DNA from: an uncultured Pelagibacteraceae bacterium
GTDB lineage: Bacteria; Pseudomonadota; Alphaproteobacteria; Pelagibacterales; Pelagibacteraceae
Length of the DNA stretch: 64,000 bases
Assembly: GCA_902515205.1 (NCBI GenBank)
Contig: CABXTU010000001.1
Location: forward strand, 62,001-126,000
Direction of reading: 5' to 3'
Shown one piece after another: positions 34,109-44,587 of this stretch. Made by a program: the position numbers and the translations under genes. The notes beneath the pieces are model-generated. The model did not search any database. It was given only the letters and a program-made list of their open reading frames with translations, and was not told the origin of the DNA. Numbering within the stretch: the stretch's first letter is position 1; every line of letters starts with the position of its first letter.

Positions 34109-35502
34109 TATAACAATTTAGGAATTTTTCTCATCCAATTAGAAATAGATCCTGCACCCATTCCAATAACAATTTTTTTTCCATACATATTTTTTTTGAT
34201 AAATTTTGCTAATTGATGATTATTTTGAACTAAAAATAATTTTACTTTTGAATTTTTTATAATTTCTTTAGCAAAATTAATATAATTAAAATCTAATTTA
34301 ATCCTTTCTCCAGCAGTAAATATTGGGCACAAGATAACTATATCTGCTCTTTTAAATGAATAAGAAAACTCTTTTCTTAAATCTTTTAATCTAGAAATCC
34401 TGTGCGGTTCAAATATACAAATTTTTTCAAAATTTTGATAAACTTTACTAACCCCCTCCATAACTTCTTTTATTTCAGTTGGATGATGAGCGTAATCATC
34501 ATAAAAATCAATTCCATTATGTGTAAAAATTTTATTAAATCTTCTTTGAACACCTTTAAAGCTTAATAATCCCTTTTTAATATCTAAAATAGATATACCT
34601 ACAGTAAGAGCAACAGCAACTGCTGCAATTGAATTTCTTATATTGTGAATACCAATTAAAGGGATTCTAAGATTTTTAATGGTAACTTTTTTTTTATTAG
34701 GAACGTTAACTATTAAATCAAATTTAGAAAATTTTATATTTTGTTTAATATTTTTTATTAAGAAATTTGATTTATGGCTAAGTCCGTAAGTATAAAAGTT
34801 TTTATTTTTTATTTTTTTTATTATTTCTCTATTAATTTTATCGTCCAAACAAATGAATGATTTTCCAAATGATGGCACTTTTTCTATAAATTTGATGAAG
34901 TAATTCTTTAGATCATTAATAGACTTATAAAAATCCATGTGTTCTCTATCAATATTGGTAATGATAGAATAAGTTGGTGGAATATGAACAAAACTACCAT
35001 CAGATTCATCGGCCTCTAAAATAGACCAATCACTCTTACCAAGCTTGGCTGTATTTTTTATTGAGTTAATAACTCCACCGTTAATTATTGTAGGATCTAA
35101 TTTTGTTTTCTGAAAAATTGAAGTTATCAAAGATGTAGTGGTAGTTTTTCCATGGGACCCTGCTACAACAATATTCTTAGTTAATGAAACGATATTTGCC
35201 AACATTTTACCTCTTGAAATAATTGGTAAATTTTTTCTTTTTGCCTCAATAATTTCTGGATTATTTTTTTTTATAGCTGAAGAGATTACAACTATTGTTG
35301 CTTCTTTTAAATTTTGTTTTTTTTGTCCTATAAAAATTTTTATTTTTTCTTTTTTTAGTCTTTCAACATTCTTATTAAAAGTTAAATCACTACCTTGAAC
35401 TTTAAATCCTTTGCCTCTCATAATTAAAGAAAGACCGCTCATACCTATACCACCAATTCCGATAAAGTGTATAATTTCAGTTTTAGCTATTTCAATCTTC
35501 AT
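34108..35502 (-). CDS. murC: UDP-N-acetylmuramate-L-alanine ligase
   Basis: Mur ligase of 464 residues that adds L-alanine to UDP-MurNAc. The N-terminal Rossmann motif FIGIGGIGMSGLSLIMRGKG is followed by the ATP P-loop GSHGKTT (residues 115-121), ILEADESDGSF, and the C-terminal DDYAHHPTEI, which is diagnostic for MurC. It overlaps murG by 11 bp upstream and murB by one base downstream, typical of the cluster. Confidence 0.97.
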   Translation of the reverse strand: MKIEIAKTEIIHFIGIGGIGMSGLSLIMRGKGFKVQGSDLTFNKNVERLKKEKIKIFIGQKKQNLKEATIVVISSAIKKNNPEIIEAKRKNLPIISRGKMLANIVSLTKNIVVAGSHGKTTTTSLITSIFQKTKLDPTIINGGVINSIKNTAKLGKSDWSILEADESDGSFVHIPPTYSIITNIDREHMDFYKSINDLKNYFIKFIEKVPSFGKSFICLDDKINREIIKKIKNKNFYTYGLSHKSNFLIKNIKQNIKFSKFDLIVNVPNKKKVTIKNLRIPLIGIHNIRNSIAAVAVALTVGISILDIKKGLLSFKGVQRRFNKIFTHNGIDFYDDYAHHPTEIKEVMEGVSKVYQNFEKICIFEPHRISRLKDLRKEFSYSFKRADIVILCPIFTAGERIKLDFNYINFAKEIIKNSKVKLFLVQNNHQLAKFIKKNMYGKKIVIGMGAGSISNWMRKIPKLL

Positions 35503-36556
35503 TAATATTTTTTAGTATTTTTTGGTTAACATTAATCCAAGTATTATGATAATTTAATTTTTTTAAATTTTCTTTTTTTTTAAGATAATCACTTTTATCA
35601 AAAAAGATATCATTTAAAACTTTTTCGATCTTTTTATCAAATTGATTTTGTTCTACTATCCAACAACAATTTTTAATTTTGTAAAAATTTGCATTTTCAA
35701 GTTGATGATTATCCTTAGATGTTGGTAATGGAACAGCTATAAAGGGAGTATTTAAAACTGATAGTTCAGCAAGTGTTGATGCTCCAGCTCTTGATATACA
35801 CAGATCCGCCTGAAGAACATAGTCTGCAAAATTTTTTTCAAAACTAAAAATTTCATTTTCAATATTATTTTTTGTATAAAAATCACTCAAATCAGAAATA
35901 TTTTTCTCGACAGTTTGCTGTATTACTCTGATAGGTTTTTTTTTTGCATATTTTATAATAATATTTTTTAGATTTTTATCAAAAATACTTGCTCCTTGAC
36001 TGCCTCCTACTATTAGTAAAGTAAATTTATCTTTAATTTTATTAGTTGTTTCTAGTTTATAGATTTGTTCTTTAACCAAAGGATAGATCGTTATTATTTT
36101 ATCTTTAAATTTATTAGGAAAATTTTTTACCTCTTTTGTATAACAAAAAATCTTTTCACAAGAATTTAAAAAAAATTTATTTGCACGACCTAACACCTGA
36201 TTTGGTTCAATTAAATAAATTTTTAATTTTAGTAATTTTGACGCTAAGATTAATGGTAATGACATATAACCACCTGTTGAAAAAATTTTTTTTATTTTTT
36301 TATTTTTTAACAAAAAAAAAGACTTTAAAGTCAAAATTAAAACCATGACAAAATTAAACGGTAAAAAAAAAATATTATTTAACTTTGGGGTATTAATAAT
36401 TTCTAATGTAAAGTTGTCATTATCTAAATATTTCAAACCTCTTTTATCAGTTGATATTATGATATTTGCTACATCAGAAAGATGTTTGTAAAGAATTGTG
36501 GCAGGTATCACATGGCCACCAGAACCTCCAGTTGTAATTAAAAAATTCTTTTTCAT
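35492..36556 (-). CDS. murG: MurG, lipid II GlcNAc transferase
   Basis: Membrane-associated GT28 glycosyltransferase of 354 residues that converts lipid I to lipid II. The N-terminal GGSGGHVIPA loop and the C-terminal UDP-GlcNAc-binding segment SRAGASTLAELSVLNTPFIAVPLPTS are canonical. GGSQGA is present near residue 190. It lies between ftsW (4-bp overlap) and murC (11-bp overlap). Confidence 0.96.
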   Translation of the reverse strand: MKKNFLITTGGSGGHVIPATILYKHLSDVANIIISTDKRGLKYLDNDNFTLEIINTPKLNNIFFLPFNFVMVLILTLKSFFLLKNKKIKKIFSTGGYMSLPLILASKLLKLKIYLIEPNQVLGRANKFFLNSCEKIFCYTKEVKNFPNKFKDKIITIYPLVKEQIYKLETTNKIKDKFTLLIVGGSQGASIFDKNLKNIIIKYAKKKPIRVIQQTVEKNISDLSDFYTKNNIENEIFSFEKNFADYVLQADLCISRAGASTLAELSVLNTPFIAVPLPTSKDNHQLENANFYKIKNCCWIVEQNQFDKKIEKVLNDIFFDKSDYLKKKENLKKLNYHNTWINVNQKILKNINED

Positions 36557-37680
36557 AAACTAATTTTTCTTTTAGTTAAATTTAAAATAATTCCTGATAA
36601 AATTGAGATACTTACAATTGAAGATCCTCCGTAACTGATAAAAGGCAAGGTCATACCTGTAGTAGGAAACAATCTTATATTTACTCCAATATGAATCATT
36701 GCCTGTAATAGAATAAGGCTAATACACCCTATTAAAACCAATTTAGTTCTTTCTTCATTTTCTAAATAAACTTTTTTAAAAACAGAATAAATGAAAATTA
36801 AAAACAAAATTAAAATTAAAATTATAGCAATAATACCAAATTCCTCTGAGATTACAGATATTATATAATCTGTATGAGCTTCTGGCACTCTATTTTTTAA
36901 TGTCCCTTCTCCAATTCCTTTTCCAAAATATCCTCCGCTAGTAATAGAGTCGATTGCTTTTTCTGATTGAGCATTATAAGTCCCTGTTTCAGTATTAAAA
37001 AAGGAGTATATTCTATTTTTAATATAGATAAACTTTGGTACAAAATTAATTAAATAAAAAAGGGCTAAAGACAAAGTCATACATGAAAAAATTAAAAAAA
37101 TTATATTTATGCCTGATATAAAAATTAAGACAGACCAACTAAAAAAAACTAATAAGGTTTGTCCTATATCTGGTTGAGCGGCTAATAATAAAGCTATCAT
37201 TAAGGTTATCAAAAATGAAACTGAGTACTTAAAATATAAATTAGTATATTTTTCACTACTCAAAATTAAACTAATAAAAATTATTAAAAAAGGTTTAACT
37301 AATTCTATGGGTTGAAATCTTGGCAGTATATATAAATCTATCCATCTTTGAGCACTATTTACCTCAATGCCGATAAAAGGAACTAAAAGCAAAAAAATAA
37401 GTGAAAGAAGAAAAATTATAGGGGAAATTTTAAAGAGTCTTTCTTCATTAATAAAAGATAATACAAAAATTATAATTAAACCTAAAAAAACAAATGAAAG
37501 ATGTTTGAAAAAAAAGGCATAATCATTTGTTTCTAATTTATCAGATACTAATAAAGATGTAGATACAAGAGAAAAAAATAGTCCTGTGATAAACAACAAA
37601 ATGATTAAAGAAAATATAAATTTATCAATATTCTTCCACCATTCGTAATAATGATTGTATATATATCTACTAAAGTCCAT
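36553..37680 (-). CDS. ftsW: FtsW lipid II polymerase (SEDS family)
   Basis: Polytopic SEDS glycosyltransferase of 375 residues that polymerises septal peptidoglycan together with FtsI. Roughly ten membrane helices are visible. Family signatures include LPRFQPIELVKP, AAQPDIGQTLLVFFSW, the extracellular loop GKGIGEGTLKNRVPEAHTDYIISVISEEFG, and the C-terminal GMTLPFISYGGSS. It sits between murD (11-bp overlap) and murG (4-bp overlap), where ftsW rather than rodA is expected. Confidence 0.96.
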   Translation of the reverse strand: MDFSRYIYNHYYEWWKNIDKFIFSLIILLFITGLFFSLVSTSLLVSDKLETNDYAFFFKHLSFVFLGLIIIFVLSFINEERLFKISPIIFLLSLIFLLLVPFIGIEVNSAQRWIDLYILPRFQPIELVKPFLIIFISLILSSEKYTNLYFKYSVSFLITLMIALLLAAQPDIGQTLLVFFSWSVLIFISGINIIFLIFSCMTLSLALFYLINFVPKFIYIKNRIYSFFNTETGTYNAQSEKAIDSITSGGYFGKGIGEGTLKNRVPEAHTDYIISVISEEFGIIAIILILILFLIFIYSVFKKVYLENEERTKLVLIGCISLILLQAMIHIGVNIRLFPTTGMTLPFISYGGSSIVSISILSGIILNLTKRKISL

Positions 37681-38959
37681 TTAAATACTTATTAATTAAT
37701 CTGTTAAAATATAAACCCCTATCCTCAAAATTTTTAAAATTGTCAAATGATGCTGCGCATGGACTAAATAATATCGTTTTATTAATAAATTTTTCTTTTT
37801 TGGCAATATTTAAAATTTCTTTTAAAGCATCTTTTAAATTATTAAAATTTTTAGATTTTATTTTATTCTTTAGTTTTTTATTAAAAAAATTTTTATTTCT
37901 TCCATAAATGAAGGCTTTAATATTTTTAAAATATTTTTTTGGTAATTTAAACTTATCTCCTTTTTTAGGAATGCCTCCTAATAACCAATAAATATTATGA
38001 TTTTTTTTTAAAAGACTTAACGAAGATGAAAAACTTGTTGATTTTGAGTCGTTTATTATCGTTAAATATCTTCTTCTAAAAATAATTTGTTGTCGATATT
38101 TTAATCCTTTAAATCTTTTAATTGTTTTAATTATTACATTATTTCTAAGATTGAGTTTTTTTGATATTTCTAAAACAAATAACAAATTTTCCTTATTGGA
38201 ATTGGTTGAAAAATATACATTATTTATATTTTTCAAAAAATTAATATTTTTTTTAGTGTTAACTCTAATAATTTTACTTTCAAAACTATTAGATTTAAGT
38301 TCTTTATTTGTTAATAAATCACCTTTATTTATAAAAGCTAAGTTACCTTTATTTTGATTTTTCAAAAGCTTAAATTTAGCCTTAATATATTGATTAAGAT
38401 TTTTATGTCTCTCTATATGATCAGGAGATAAGTTTAGTATCGCAGCATATTTAGATTTAAAAATTTTACTGTATTCAAGTTGATAAGATGAAGCCTCTAT
38501 AACAAAAACTGTTTTTTTCTTAACATTATTAATAGATAAAATAGGGTTTCCTATATTTCCAACCAATTTAGCGTCAAATTTTTGGTCTAACAAAACCTTA
38601 TACATCAGTTGGCATGTCGTAGATTTTCCATTTGTACCTGTAATTGTAATACAATCGTTTTTATAAAATGAATAAAATATATCTAGATCTGAATAAATCT
38701 TATCAAAGTTTTTTTTAAGAAATCTAGATAATTTACATTTATGAATATCAATACCCGGACTTAGGATTACTAGATCAAATTTGAATTTTGGAATGTTTTT
38801 ATAACTAATTAAGTTTTTTTTTATATCTAAAGTTTTAAACTTTAATTTATAGTCATCATATAAAAAAACATCGTTTTTTTTTTTTAAAAATTTAAAAGTA
38901 GATATTCCACTTTTTCCTAAACCATAAATTAATATTTTTTTATTCAAAAAGATATTCAA
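37670..38959 (-). CDS. murD: UDP-N-acetylmuramoylalanine-D-glutamate ligase
   Basis: Mur ligase adding D-glutamate, 429 residues. The N-terminal domain has IYGLGKSGISTFKFL; the ATP P-loop GTNGKST is at residues 108-114. VIEASSYQLEYS and NLSPDHIERHKNLNQYIKAK follow, and the C-terminal FSPCAASFDNFKNFEDRG is the MurD-type end motif. It is very rich in Lys, Asn and Phe, as are its neighbours, reflecting the base composition. It lies between mraY and ftsW. Confidence 0.95.
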   Translation of the reverse strand: MNIFLNKKILIYGLGKSGISTFKFLKKKNDVFLYDDYKLKFKTLDIKKNLISYKNIPKFKFDLVILSPGIDIHKCKLSRFLKKNFDKIYSDLDIFYSFYKNDCITITGTNGKSTTCQLMYKVLLDQKFDAKLVGNIGNPILSINNVKKKTVFVIEASSYQLEYSKIFKSKYAAILNLSPDHIERHKNLNQYIKAKFKLLKNQNKGNLAFINKGDLLTNKELKSNSFESKIIRVNTKKNINFLKNINNVYFSTNSNKENLLFVLEISKKLNLRNNVIIKTIKRFKGLKYRQQIIFRRRYLTIINDSKSTSFSSSLSLLKKNHNIYWLLGGIPKKGDKFKLPKKYFKNIKAFIYGRNKNFFNKKLKNKIKSKNFNNLKDALKEILNIAKKEKFINKTILFSPCAASFDNFKNFEDRGLYFNRLINKYLNGL

Positions 38960-38970
38960 GAATAAGCCCT

Positions 38971-40056
38971 TTATCTTAATTTAAGTGTGGCTAGACCAAT
39001 CATTGCCAAAATGATAGAAATAATCCAGAATCTAATGACAACAGTAGACTCTGGCCAACCTTTCTTCTCAAAGTGGTGGTGTATTGGAGCCATTCTAAAT
39101 ATTCTTTTACCAGTTACTTTAAATGAAATTACTTGAACCATTACTGATAAAGCCTCTAAAACAAATAAGCCACCTGTTATAGCTAAAACTATTTCATGTT
39201 TTGTAATTATTCCCACAGCACCTAATGATCCTCCAAGTGATAAAGATCCTGTATCACCCATAAATATTTTAGCCGGTGGTGCGTTGAACCACAAAAATCC
39301 CAAACAAGCTCCAATAATTGCACCACAAAAAATAGATATTTCTCCTGCACCTTCAATATACAAAATTTTAAGGTATTCAGAAAAAACTATATTTCCAGTA
39401 ACATAACTAATGAAAGCAAAACAACCAGCTACTAAAATGACTGGAACGGTGGCTAAACCATCCAAACCATCTGTTAAATTAACAGCGTTAGATGAGCCTA
39501 CAATTACAAAAACGGAAAAAGGTATAAAAAACCATCCTAAGTTAATTATTAGATTTTTAAAAAATGGAAAATATAAATTTTGAAATTCTTCATATTCAAC
39601 TAAATATAGTAAAACAATTAAACCCAGTGTAGCTAAAAAGATCTGAACTAATATTTTTAATTTTGATGAAATACCTAATGAATTACTATTTCTTATTTTT
39701 TTAAAATCATCATATGCACCTAAAATTCCTAAAGATGTAACAATATATAAACAAAACAAAATATATATATTGGTAAGATCTGCCCAAATTAAAACTGAAA
39801 TTATTAAACCTAATAGAATAATAACTCCGCCCATTGTTGGTGTTCCTATTTTTTTAACAATGTGTTCTGATGGGCCGTCCTCTCTAATAGGATTAAAAAT
39901 TTTTTTATTAGAAAATAATCTGATGAAAGGGCCACCTATTAAAAGGACAATAGATAATGAAGTAAAGAAAGCTAGTCCAGTTCGAACAGTAATATATCTG
40001 AAAACGTTTAAAAATGTAAAGTTCTCAACATAGTTGAGCAATAAATCATATAACAT
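38971..40056 (-). CDS. mraY: MraY, lipid I synthase
   Basis: Polytopic phospho-MurNAc-pentapeptide transferase of 361 residues with about ten membrane helices. Signature blocks: GTPTMGG, the active-site region SNAVNLTDGLDGLA, LGFLWFNAPPAKIFMGDTGSLSLGG, and the C-terminal MAPIHHHFEKKGWPE. It moves phospho-MurNAc-pentapeptide to undecaprenyl phosphate. It overlaps the end of murEF by 11 bp. Confidence 0.98.
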   Translation of the reverse strand: MLYDLLLNYVENFTFLNVFRYITVRTGLAFFTSLSIVLLIGGPFIRLFSNKKIFNPIREDGPSEHIVKKIGTPTMGGVIILLGLIISVLIWADLTNIYILFCLYIVTSLGILGAYDDFKKIRNSNSLGISSKLKILVQIFLATLGLIVLLYLVEYEEFQNLYFPFFKNLIINLGWFFIPFSVFVIVGSSNAVNLTDGLDGLATVPVILVAGCFAFISYVTGNIVFSEYLKILYIEGAGEISIFCGAIIGACLGFLWFNAPPAKIFMGDTGSLSLGGSLGAVGIITKHEIVLAITGGLFVLEALSVMVQVISFKVTGKRIFRMAPIHHHFEKKGWPESTVVIRFWIISIILAMIGLATLKLR

Positions 40057-42901
40057 AAGAAGCTTTTTGTTTTATACTATTTGAAATTTTATGAAGACCA
40101 GTGGAGTTCGAACCTTTAATCATTAAATAATCATTATTATTTAAATCATTATTTATCAAATCAATTATTGCCTCTTTACTTTTTAAAATTTGAGCTTTTT
40201 TATTTTGGTCTAAATCTTTAAATGTCTTTCTGATATATTTACCAATAACATACACTTGATCAATTTTTGATTTATTAATAATTTTGCTTATCAATCTATG
40301 CTGCTTTAAAGAATTTTTGCCAAGTTCAAGCATATCACCTAATATAAGATACTTTTTAGAATTTCGAGTAGCTATTTTATCATAATTCTCTATAGCCATT
40401 TTTAATGAAAGAGGATTTGAGTTGTAAGACTCATCAATAAAAAAAATCATCTTATTTTTAAATTTCAATTTAGAAACATCTCCTCGACCCACAGGAGTTT
40501 CGAATTTCAAAAAAATATCTTTTCTTAATTTTCTAATGTCGAAATATAAACTTACAACTGCTAAAGTTGCTAATGTATTATATAAATTGCTTTCAAAATT
40601 ATTTTTTAAGTAAAACTTGAATAATTGGTTATGTATATTTATTAAAATTTCATATATATTTTTTCTCTTTTTAACTTTATTTAATTTAATCATAGAAAAT
40701 TTATTTTTAATTCCGTAAGAAATAACATTCAGTTTTTTTTTGATCGCAATGTTTTTATGATAATTGTAAAAATGATCATCTTTGTTTAAAATTATTGTTC
40801 CATTCACTTTAATATTATTCATAATTTCTGCTTTAGCGTCAGCAATTTGTTTTATATTTTTAAAATTTTTTGAATGTGCATAACTTATATTGGTTATGAT
40901 TCCCAAATCTGGTTTGATTATCCTGGTCAAGCTATCAATCTCACCTTTTTTATCCATACCGACTTCTAAAACTCCAAACTCATCATTACTTTTAAAATTG
41001 ATTAAACTTAATGGAACTCCATATTTATTGTTATATGATCTAGGAGAATAACTAGTTTTCGTTATATTTTTTAAAGTAAATCCAATCATTTCTTTCAATG
41101 TTGTCTTTCCACAACTTCCAGTAATTGAAATTATCTTAGTGCTTATATTTTCTCTGAAAATAGATGAGCATTTAGTTAAAAACTTTAGGGTATCTTTGAC
41201 TTGGATTTGTTTTGATAATGGTAAATTTTTATTGAACTTATTCAGAATAACTAAGCTTATCTTTTTTTTAAAAGCTTCAGATATAAATTTATTTCCATTA
41301 ATTCTTTTCCCTTTAATTGCAAAAAAAATGTCATTTTTTGTTAAATTTTTTGAATTAATTGAGATATTTTTTATAACTAGCTTGTTGGATATTTTTGTAT
41401 CTGATTGTTCTTTAATTATATTTAATTTTAAATTTTTTGATAAAGATTTATTTTTTAAACGTATACATTTTAGAATTACCTTTTTATCAGAAAAAAATAG
41501 TTTTCTATCACCATAATCCTGAAATTTTTCATGGCCCTTACCTGCTACTAATAATAAATCTCCAGTTCCAAGATCCATAATAGCTTTACGAATAGCTTGT
41601 TTTCTATTTGGCAATTCTTCAATGTGAACTTTTTTAATTCCTTTTTTGATATTTCTTCTAATTTTTGATGGACTTTCATTTCTAGGATTATCATCTGTTA
41701 GATAAATTCTGTTAGAAAATTTATCAGCAATTTTGCCCATGATAGATCTTTTTTTAAAATCTCTATTCCCACCACAGCCAAAAAGTAAATTTATTCTACT
41801 CGTTGGAAATTGTTCTTTTAAATTTAATAAAGTTGTCTCCAATGCTTCAGGGGTGTGAGCATAGTCTAAGATGACCTTGCTATTATTTTGAATTTCCCCA
41901 ATTTTTTCGAGTCTTCCCTCTACAGGTTTTAATCTATCAATAATATTAATTATCTTTTTGAATTCTATACCACTTTTATTTGCAGACAGTATGGCCATTA
42001 ATACGTTTTTTAACTGTATTTTACCTATTAAGTTTAATTCAAAATTATATTTTCTATTTTGAAATCTTATTTCTAAAATTTGTTTTTCATTTTCGAACTT
42101 ATGGGAAATTAATTCTATGCCTTTTTTTTTTGTAAAAATAAGGCTTAAATTAATATTATTTTTAATTGAAATTTTCTTAATATTTTTACTTTGAGGAATT
42201 TTTGCGTCTGTAACGACATCTCCTTTTTTTTTAATAAGCTTCTTAAATAAATAAAGCTTTGAGTCTAAATAGTTTTTCATATTTTTGTGATAATCTAAAT
42301 GATCGTGTGAAAGATTTGAAAATATGCCTATATCAAATAATAATCCATCTAACCTATTTTGTTTTAAACCATGACTTGATGCTTCCATTATTAAATAATC
42401 AATTTTTTTTTTTTTGAGATTTTGAATTATAGAGCTTAATCGAATTGGATCTAAAGTTGTGTTATTAAAAGTTTTTTTTTTTCCAATATATCTTAATCCA
42501 ATAGTTCCAATAGAAGCAACCCTTTTAAAATTTAGATTTAATATTTGATAGTAAAAATCTGCAATGGATGATTTTCCATTTGTACCAGTTACAGCAACTA
42601 ATTTTTTCGGTTTTTTAGATAAAATTCTATATGAAACTTCTGCTAGTAATTTTCTAACATTAGATGAATATAAAAAAACTATATCATCTTTTTTTTTAGT
42701 TGTCTTTTTTTCACTTACAATTATTTTAGCTCCATTTTTAATTGCATCATTAATATAATTGTTTCCATCTACATTGTTTCCTTTTATCGCAAAAAAAATA
42801 TGATTTTTTTTTACTTTTGAACTGTCGAAAGATATTCCTGAAAAAAAAATATCACTGTATTTTTTATTAATCTTAGGAAAAAAATATTTGAGCTGCATCA
42901 A
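40046..42901 (-). CDS. murEF: Fused MurE-MurF ligase (951 aa)
   Basis: One uninterrupted frame of 951 residues carries two complete Mur ligases. Residues 1 to about 490 are MurE: P-loop GTNGKSS (106-112), NTTLDPIRLSSII, EASSHGLKQNRLDG, and DNPR at 404-407, the motif for meso-diaminopimelate specificity. From about 505 to the end is MurF: ATP P-loop GSCGKTT (595-601), SYNNKYGVPLSLIN, EVGMDKKGEI, and the late GDMLELG and MIKGSNSTG motifs. The two are separate adjacent genes in E. coli. It follows ftsI directly (stop and start adjacent) and overlaps mraY by 11 bp. The cell thus makes mDAP-type peptidoglycan by these two consecutive steps. Confidence 0.95.
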   Translation of the reverse strand: MMQLKYFFPKINKKYSDIFFSGISFDSSKVKKNHIFFAIKGNNVDGNNYINDAIKNGAKIIVSEKKTTKKKDDIVFLYSSNVRKLLAEVSYRILSKKPKKLVAVTGTNGKSSIADFYYQILNLNFKRVASIGTIGLRYIGKKKTFNNTTLDPIRLSSIIQNLKKKKIDYLIMEASSHGLKQNRLDGLLFDIGIFSNLSHDHLDYHKNMKNYLDSKLYLFKKLIKKKGDVVTDAKIPQSKNIKKISIKNNINLSLIFTKKKGIELISHKFENEKQILEIRFQNRKYNFELNLIGKIQLKNVLMAILSANKSGIEFKKIINIIDRLKPVEGRLEKIGEIQNNSKVILDYAHTPEALETTLLNLKEQFPTSRINLLFGCGGNRDFKKRSIMGKIADKFSNRIYLTDDNPRNESPSKIRRNIKKGIKKVHIEELPNRKQAIRKAIMDLGTGDLLLVAGKGHEKFQDYGDRKLFFSDKKVILKCIRLKNKSLSKNLKLNIIKEQSDTKISNKLVIKNISINSKNLTKNDIFFAIKGKRINGNKFISEAFKKKISLVILNKFNKNLPLSKQIQVKDTLKFLTKCSSIFRENISTKIISITGSCGKTTLKEMIGFTLKNITKTSYSPRSYNNKYGVPLSLINFKSNDEFGVLEVGMDKKGEIDSLTRIIKPDLGIITNISYAHSKNFKNIKQIADAKAEIMNNIKVNGTIILNKDDHFYNYHKNIAIKKKLNVISYGIKNKFSMIKLNKVKKRKNIYEILINIHNQLFKFYLKNNFESNLYNTLATLAVVSLYFDIRKLRKDIFLKFETPVGRGDVSKLKFKNKMIFFIDESYNSNPLSLKMAIENYDKIATRNSKKYLILGDMLELGKNSLKQHRLISKIINKSKIDQVYVIGKYIRKTFKDLDQNKKAQILKSKEAIIDLINNDLNNNDYLMIKGSNSTGLHKISNSIKQKASYVI

Positions 42902-44587
42902 TTAATTAATCTCACTATATTTTGTGGCTAAAATAGGCCCAATTTTTTCTAAAATTTGTCCAGTTACTTCAACTGTAGTCCAACCAGCGGTATTAAAAGG
43001 AGTTCCTTTAAATTTAATATTAGAACCATCTCTGTAATGATAAATATAATCTTTATTCGTTTTGGGCTCATCAAGCATTAATGCTAAAATAAATTTAGGC
43101 TCAGAAGTTGGAAATATCGATACAAAGGAATTTATTTTTTTCTTTGAATAAACACCGTCTATACTTTTTTGAGCAGTTCCAGTTTTTCCACCAATTTCAT
43201 ACCCTTCAACATTAGCTAATGTAGCTGTTCCCTCCTTAGTCGAAACAATCTTTCTTAATATAGGTAAAATTTTCTTTGAAACTTTTTGATCAATAATTTT
43301 TTTTTCTCTTTTTGGAGTCTTGTTTATTAAAGTAGGATTAATATTATATCCTCCATTGACAATTATTGCGTAAGCTTTAGCTAATTGAAGCAAAGTTGTA
43401 GTGATGCCATGTCCAAATGAAGCCGTAGCAAGTGGACATTTACCCCAGTTGAATTTTATAGGTTTTCCTACTTCTTCAATATCAAAATCGATTTTTTCTA
43501 ATATACCGATTTTTGACAAAAATGATTTAAATTTTTCTTCTCCAATTTTTTGACCAATTCTGACAGAGCCTATATTCCCTGAACGAATTAGTATCTCTTC
43601 TGTAGTTAAGTTTGAGGGTAATTTTTTATCATATTCTCTTATTGTAAATCCTGAGCAATTTAAAGATTTTGGTAAATCTACAAATTTTGTTTCTGGTTCT
43701 AATATATTTTCATTAAAAGCTGCTGCAATAGTAAAAGTTTTGAATACTGAGCCAAATTCATACACACCTTTAGTGGCTCTATTTATAAAATTTACATCTG
43801 AAATTTTTTCTCTTTTATTTGGATCAAAATCAGGCAATGAAACCAAAGATATGATTTCTCCATTGTTAACATCCATTAAAATTGCGGCACTTCCTTTAGT
43901 TCTAAATAAGTTATTGAATCTAATTAATTCATTTCTAATTAAAAATTGAATATCTCTATCAACTGTTAATTTAATTGGTTTTTGCTTAATTTTTAATTCC
44001 CTATCTAAGGACTTTTCTAATCCAGATATGCCGTTGTTATCATTATCAATTTGTCCAATTATATGACTGAATAAATTTTTCTCTGGATATATCCTAACTA
44101 ATCTTTCTTCAGGCTGAATTGCTTTATCACCTAATTTCATAATTTTTTCATAATTTTCAGAGGATATTTTTTTTTCAAAATAAAAAAATTTTTTATTTTT
44201 CATTTTTGACTCAATTTTTTCGTAATCTTTGTCGGGAAAAATGTATTTTAAATTGAGTATTAATTTTTTTTTATCAATCACTTTTTGTGTACTGATACCG
44301 ACATCTATCGAACTTACTGTTTTTACTAAATAATTTCCATTTCTATCAAGAATATCTGCTCTATAAAGATTATTTAATTTATAACTATAAATATTATTTA
44401 CTTCAGTTTTTGCTTTTCTTGATCCTAAGTGAATTAAATGAATCGAAAAAATAATAAAAATAATGAAAAAGATAAAGAAAATGAATGATATTCTATTGAA
44501 TGATATATTTAATTTTGATTTACTTTCTTTAAATAAAAAATCATTTTGCTTATCTTCCAAGATAATTCTTGTGTCTTTTTCGTTCAT
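42902..44587 (-). CDS. ftsI: FtsI, septal peptidoglycan transpeptidase (PBP3)
   Basis: Class B penicillin-binding protein, 561 residues. A cytoplasmic N-terminus precedes a membrane helix (about residues 34-55); the pedestal domain follows. The transpeptidase triad motifs are SxxK at 280-283 (GSVFKTF), SxN at 336-338 (RSGNIGS) and KTG at 468-470 (GGKTGTAQK). It works with FtsW and is recruited through FtsQLB. It starts in a 4-bp overlap with ftsL. Confidence 0.97.
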   Translation of the reverse strand: MNEKDTRIILEDKQNDFLFKESKSKLNISFNRISFIFFIFFIIFIIFSIHLIHLGSRKAKTEVNNIYSYKLNNLYRADILDRNGNYLVKTVSSIDVGISTQKVIDKKKLILNLKYIFPDKDYEKIESKMKNKKFFYFEKKISSENYEKIMKLGDKAIQPEERLVRIYPEKNLFSHIIGQIDNDNNGISGLEKSLDRELKIKQKPIKLTVDRDIQFLIRNELIRFNNLFRTKGSAAILMDVNNGEIISLVSLPDFDPNKREKISDVNFINRATKGVYEFGSVFKTFTIAAAFNENILEPETKFVDLPKSLNCSGFTIREYDKKLPSNLTTEEILIRSGNIGSVRIGQKIGEEKFKSFLSKIGILEKIDFDIEEVGKPIKFNWGKCPLATASFGHGITTTLLQLAKAYAIIVNGGYNINPTLINKTPKREKKIIDQKVSKKILPILRKIVSTKEGTATLANVEGYEIGGKTGTAQKSIDGVYSKKKINSFVSIFPTSEPKFILALMLDEPKTNKDYIYHYRDGSNIKFKGTPFNTAGWTTVEVTGQILEKIGPILATKYSEIN

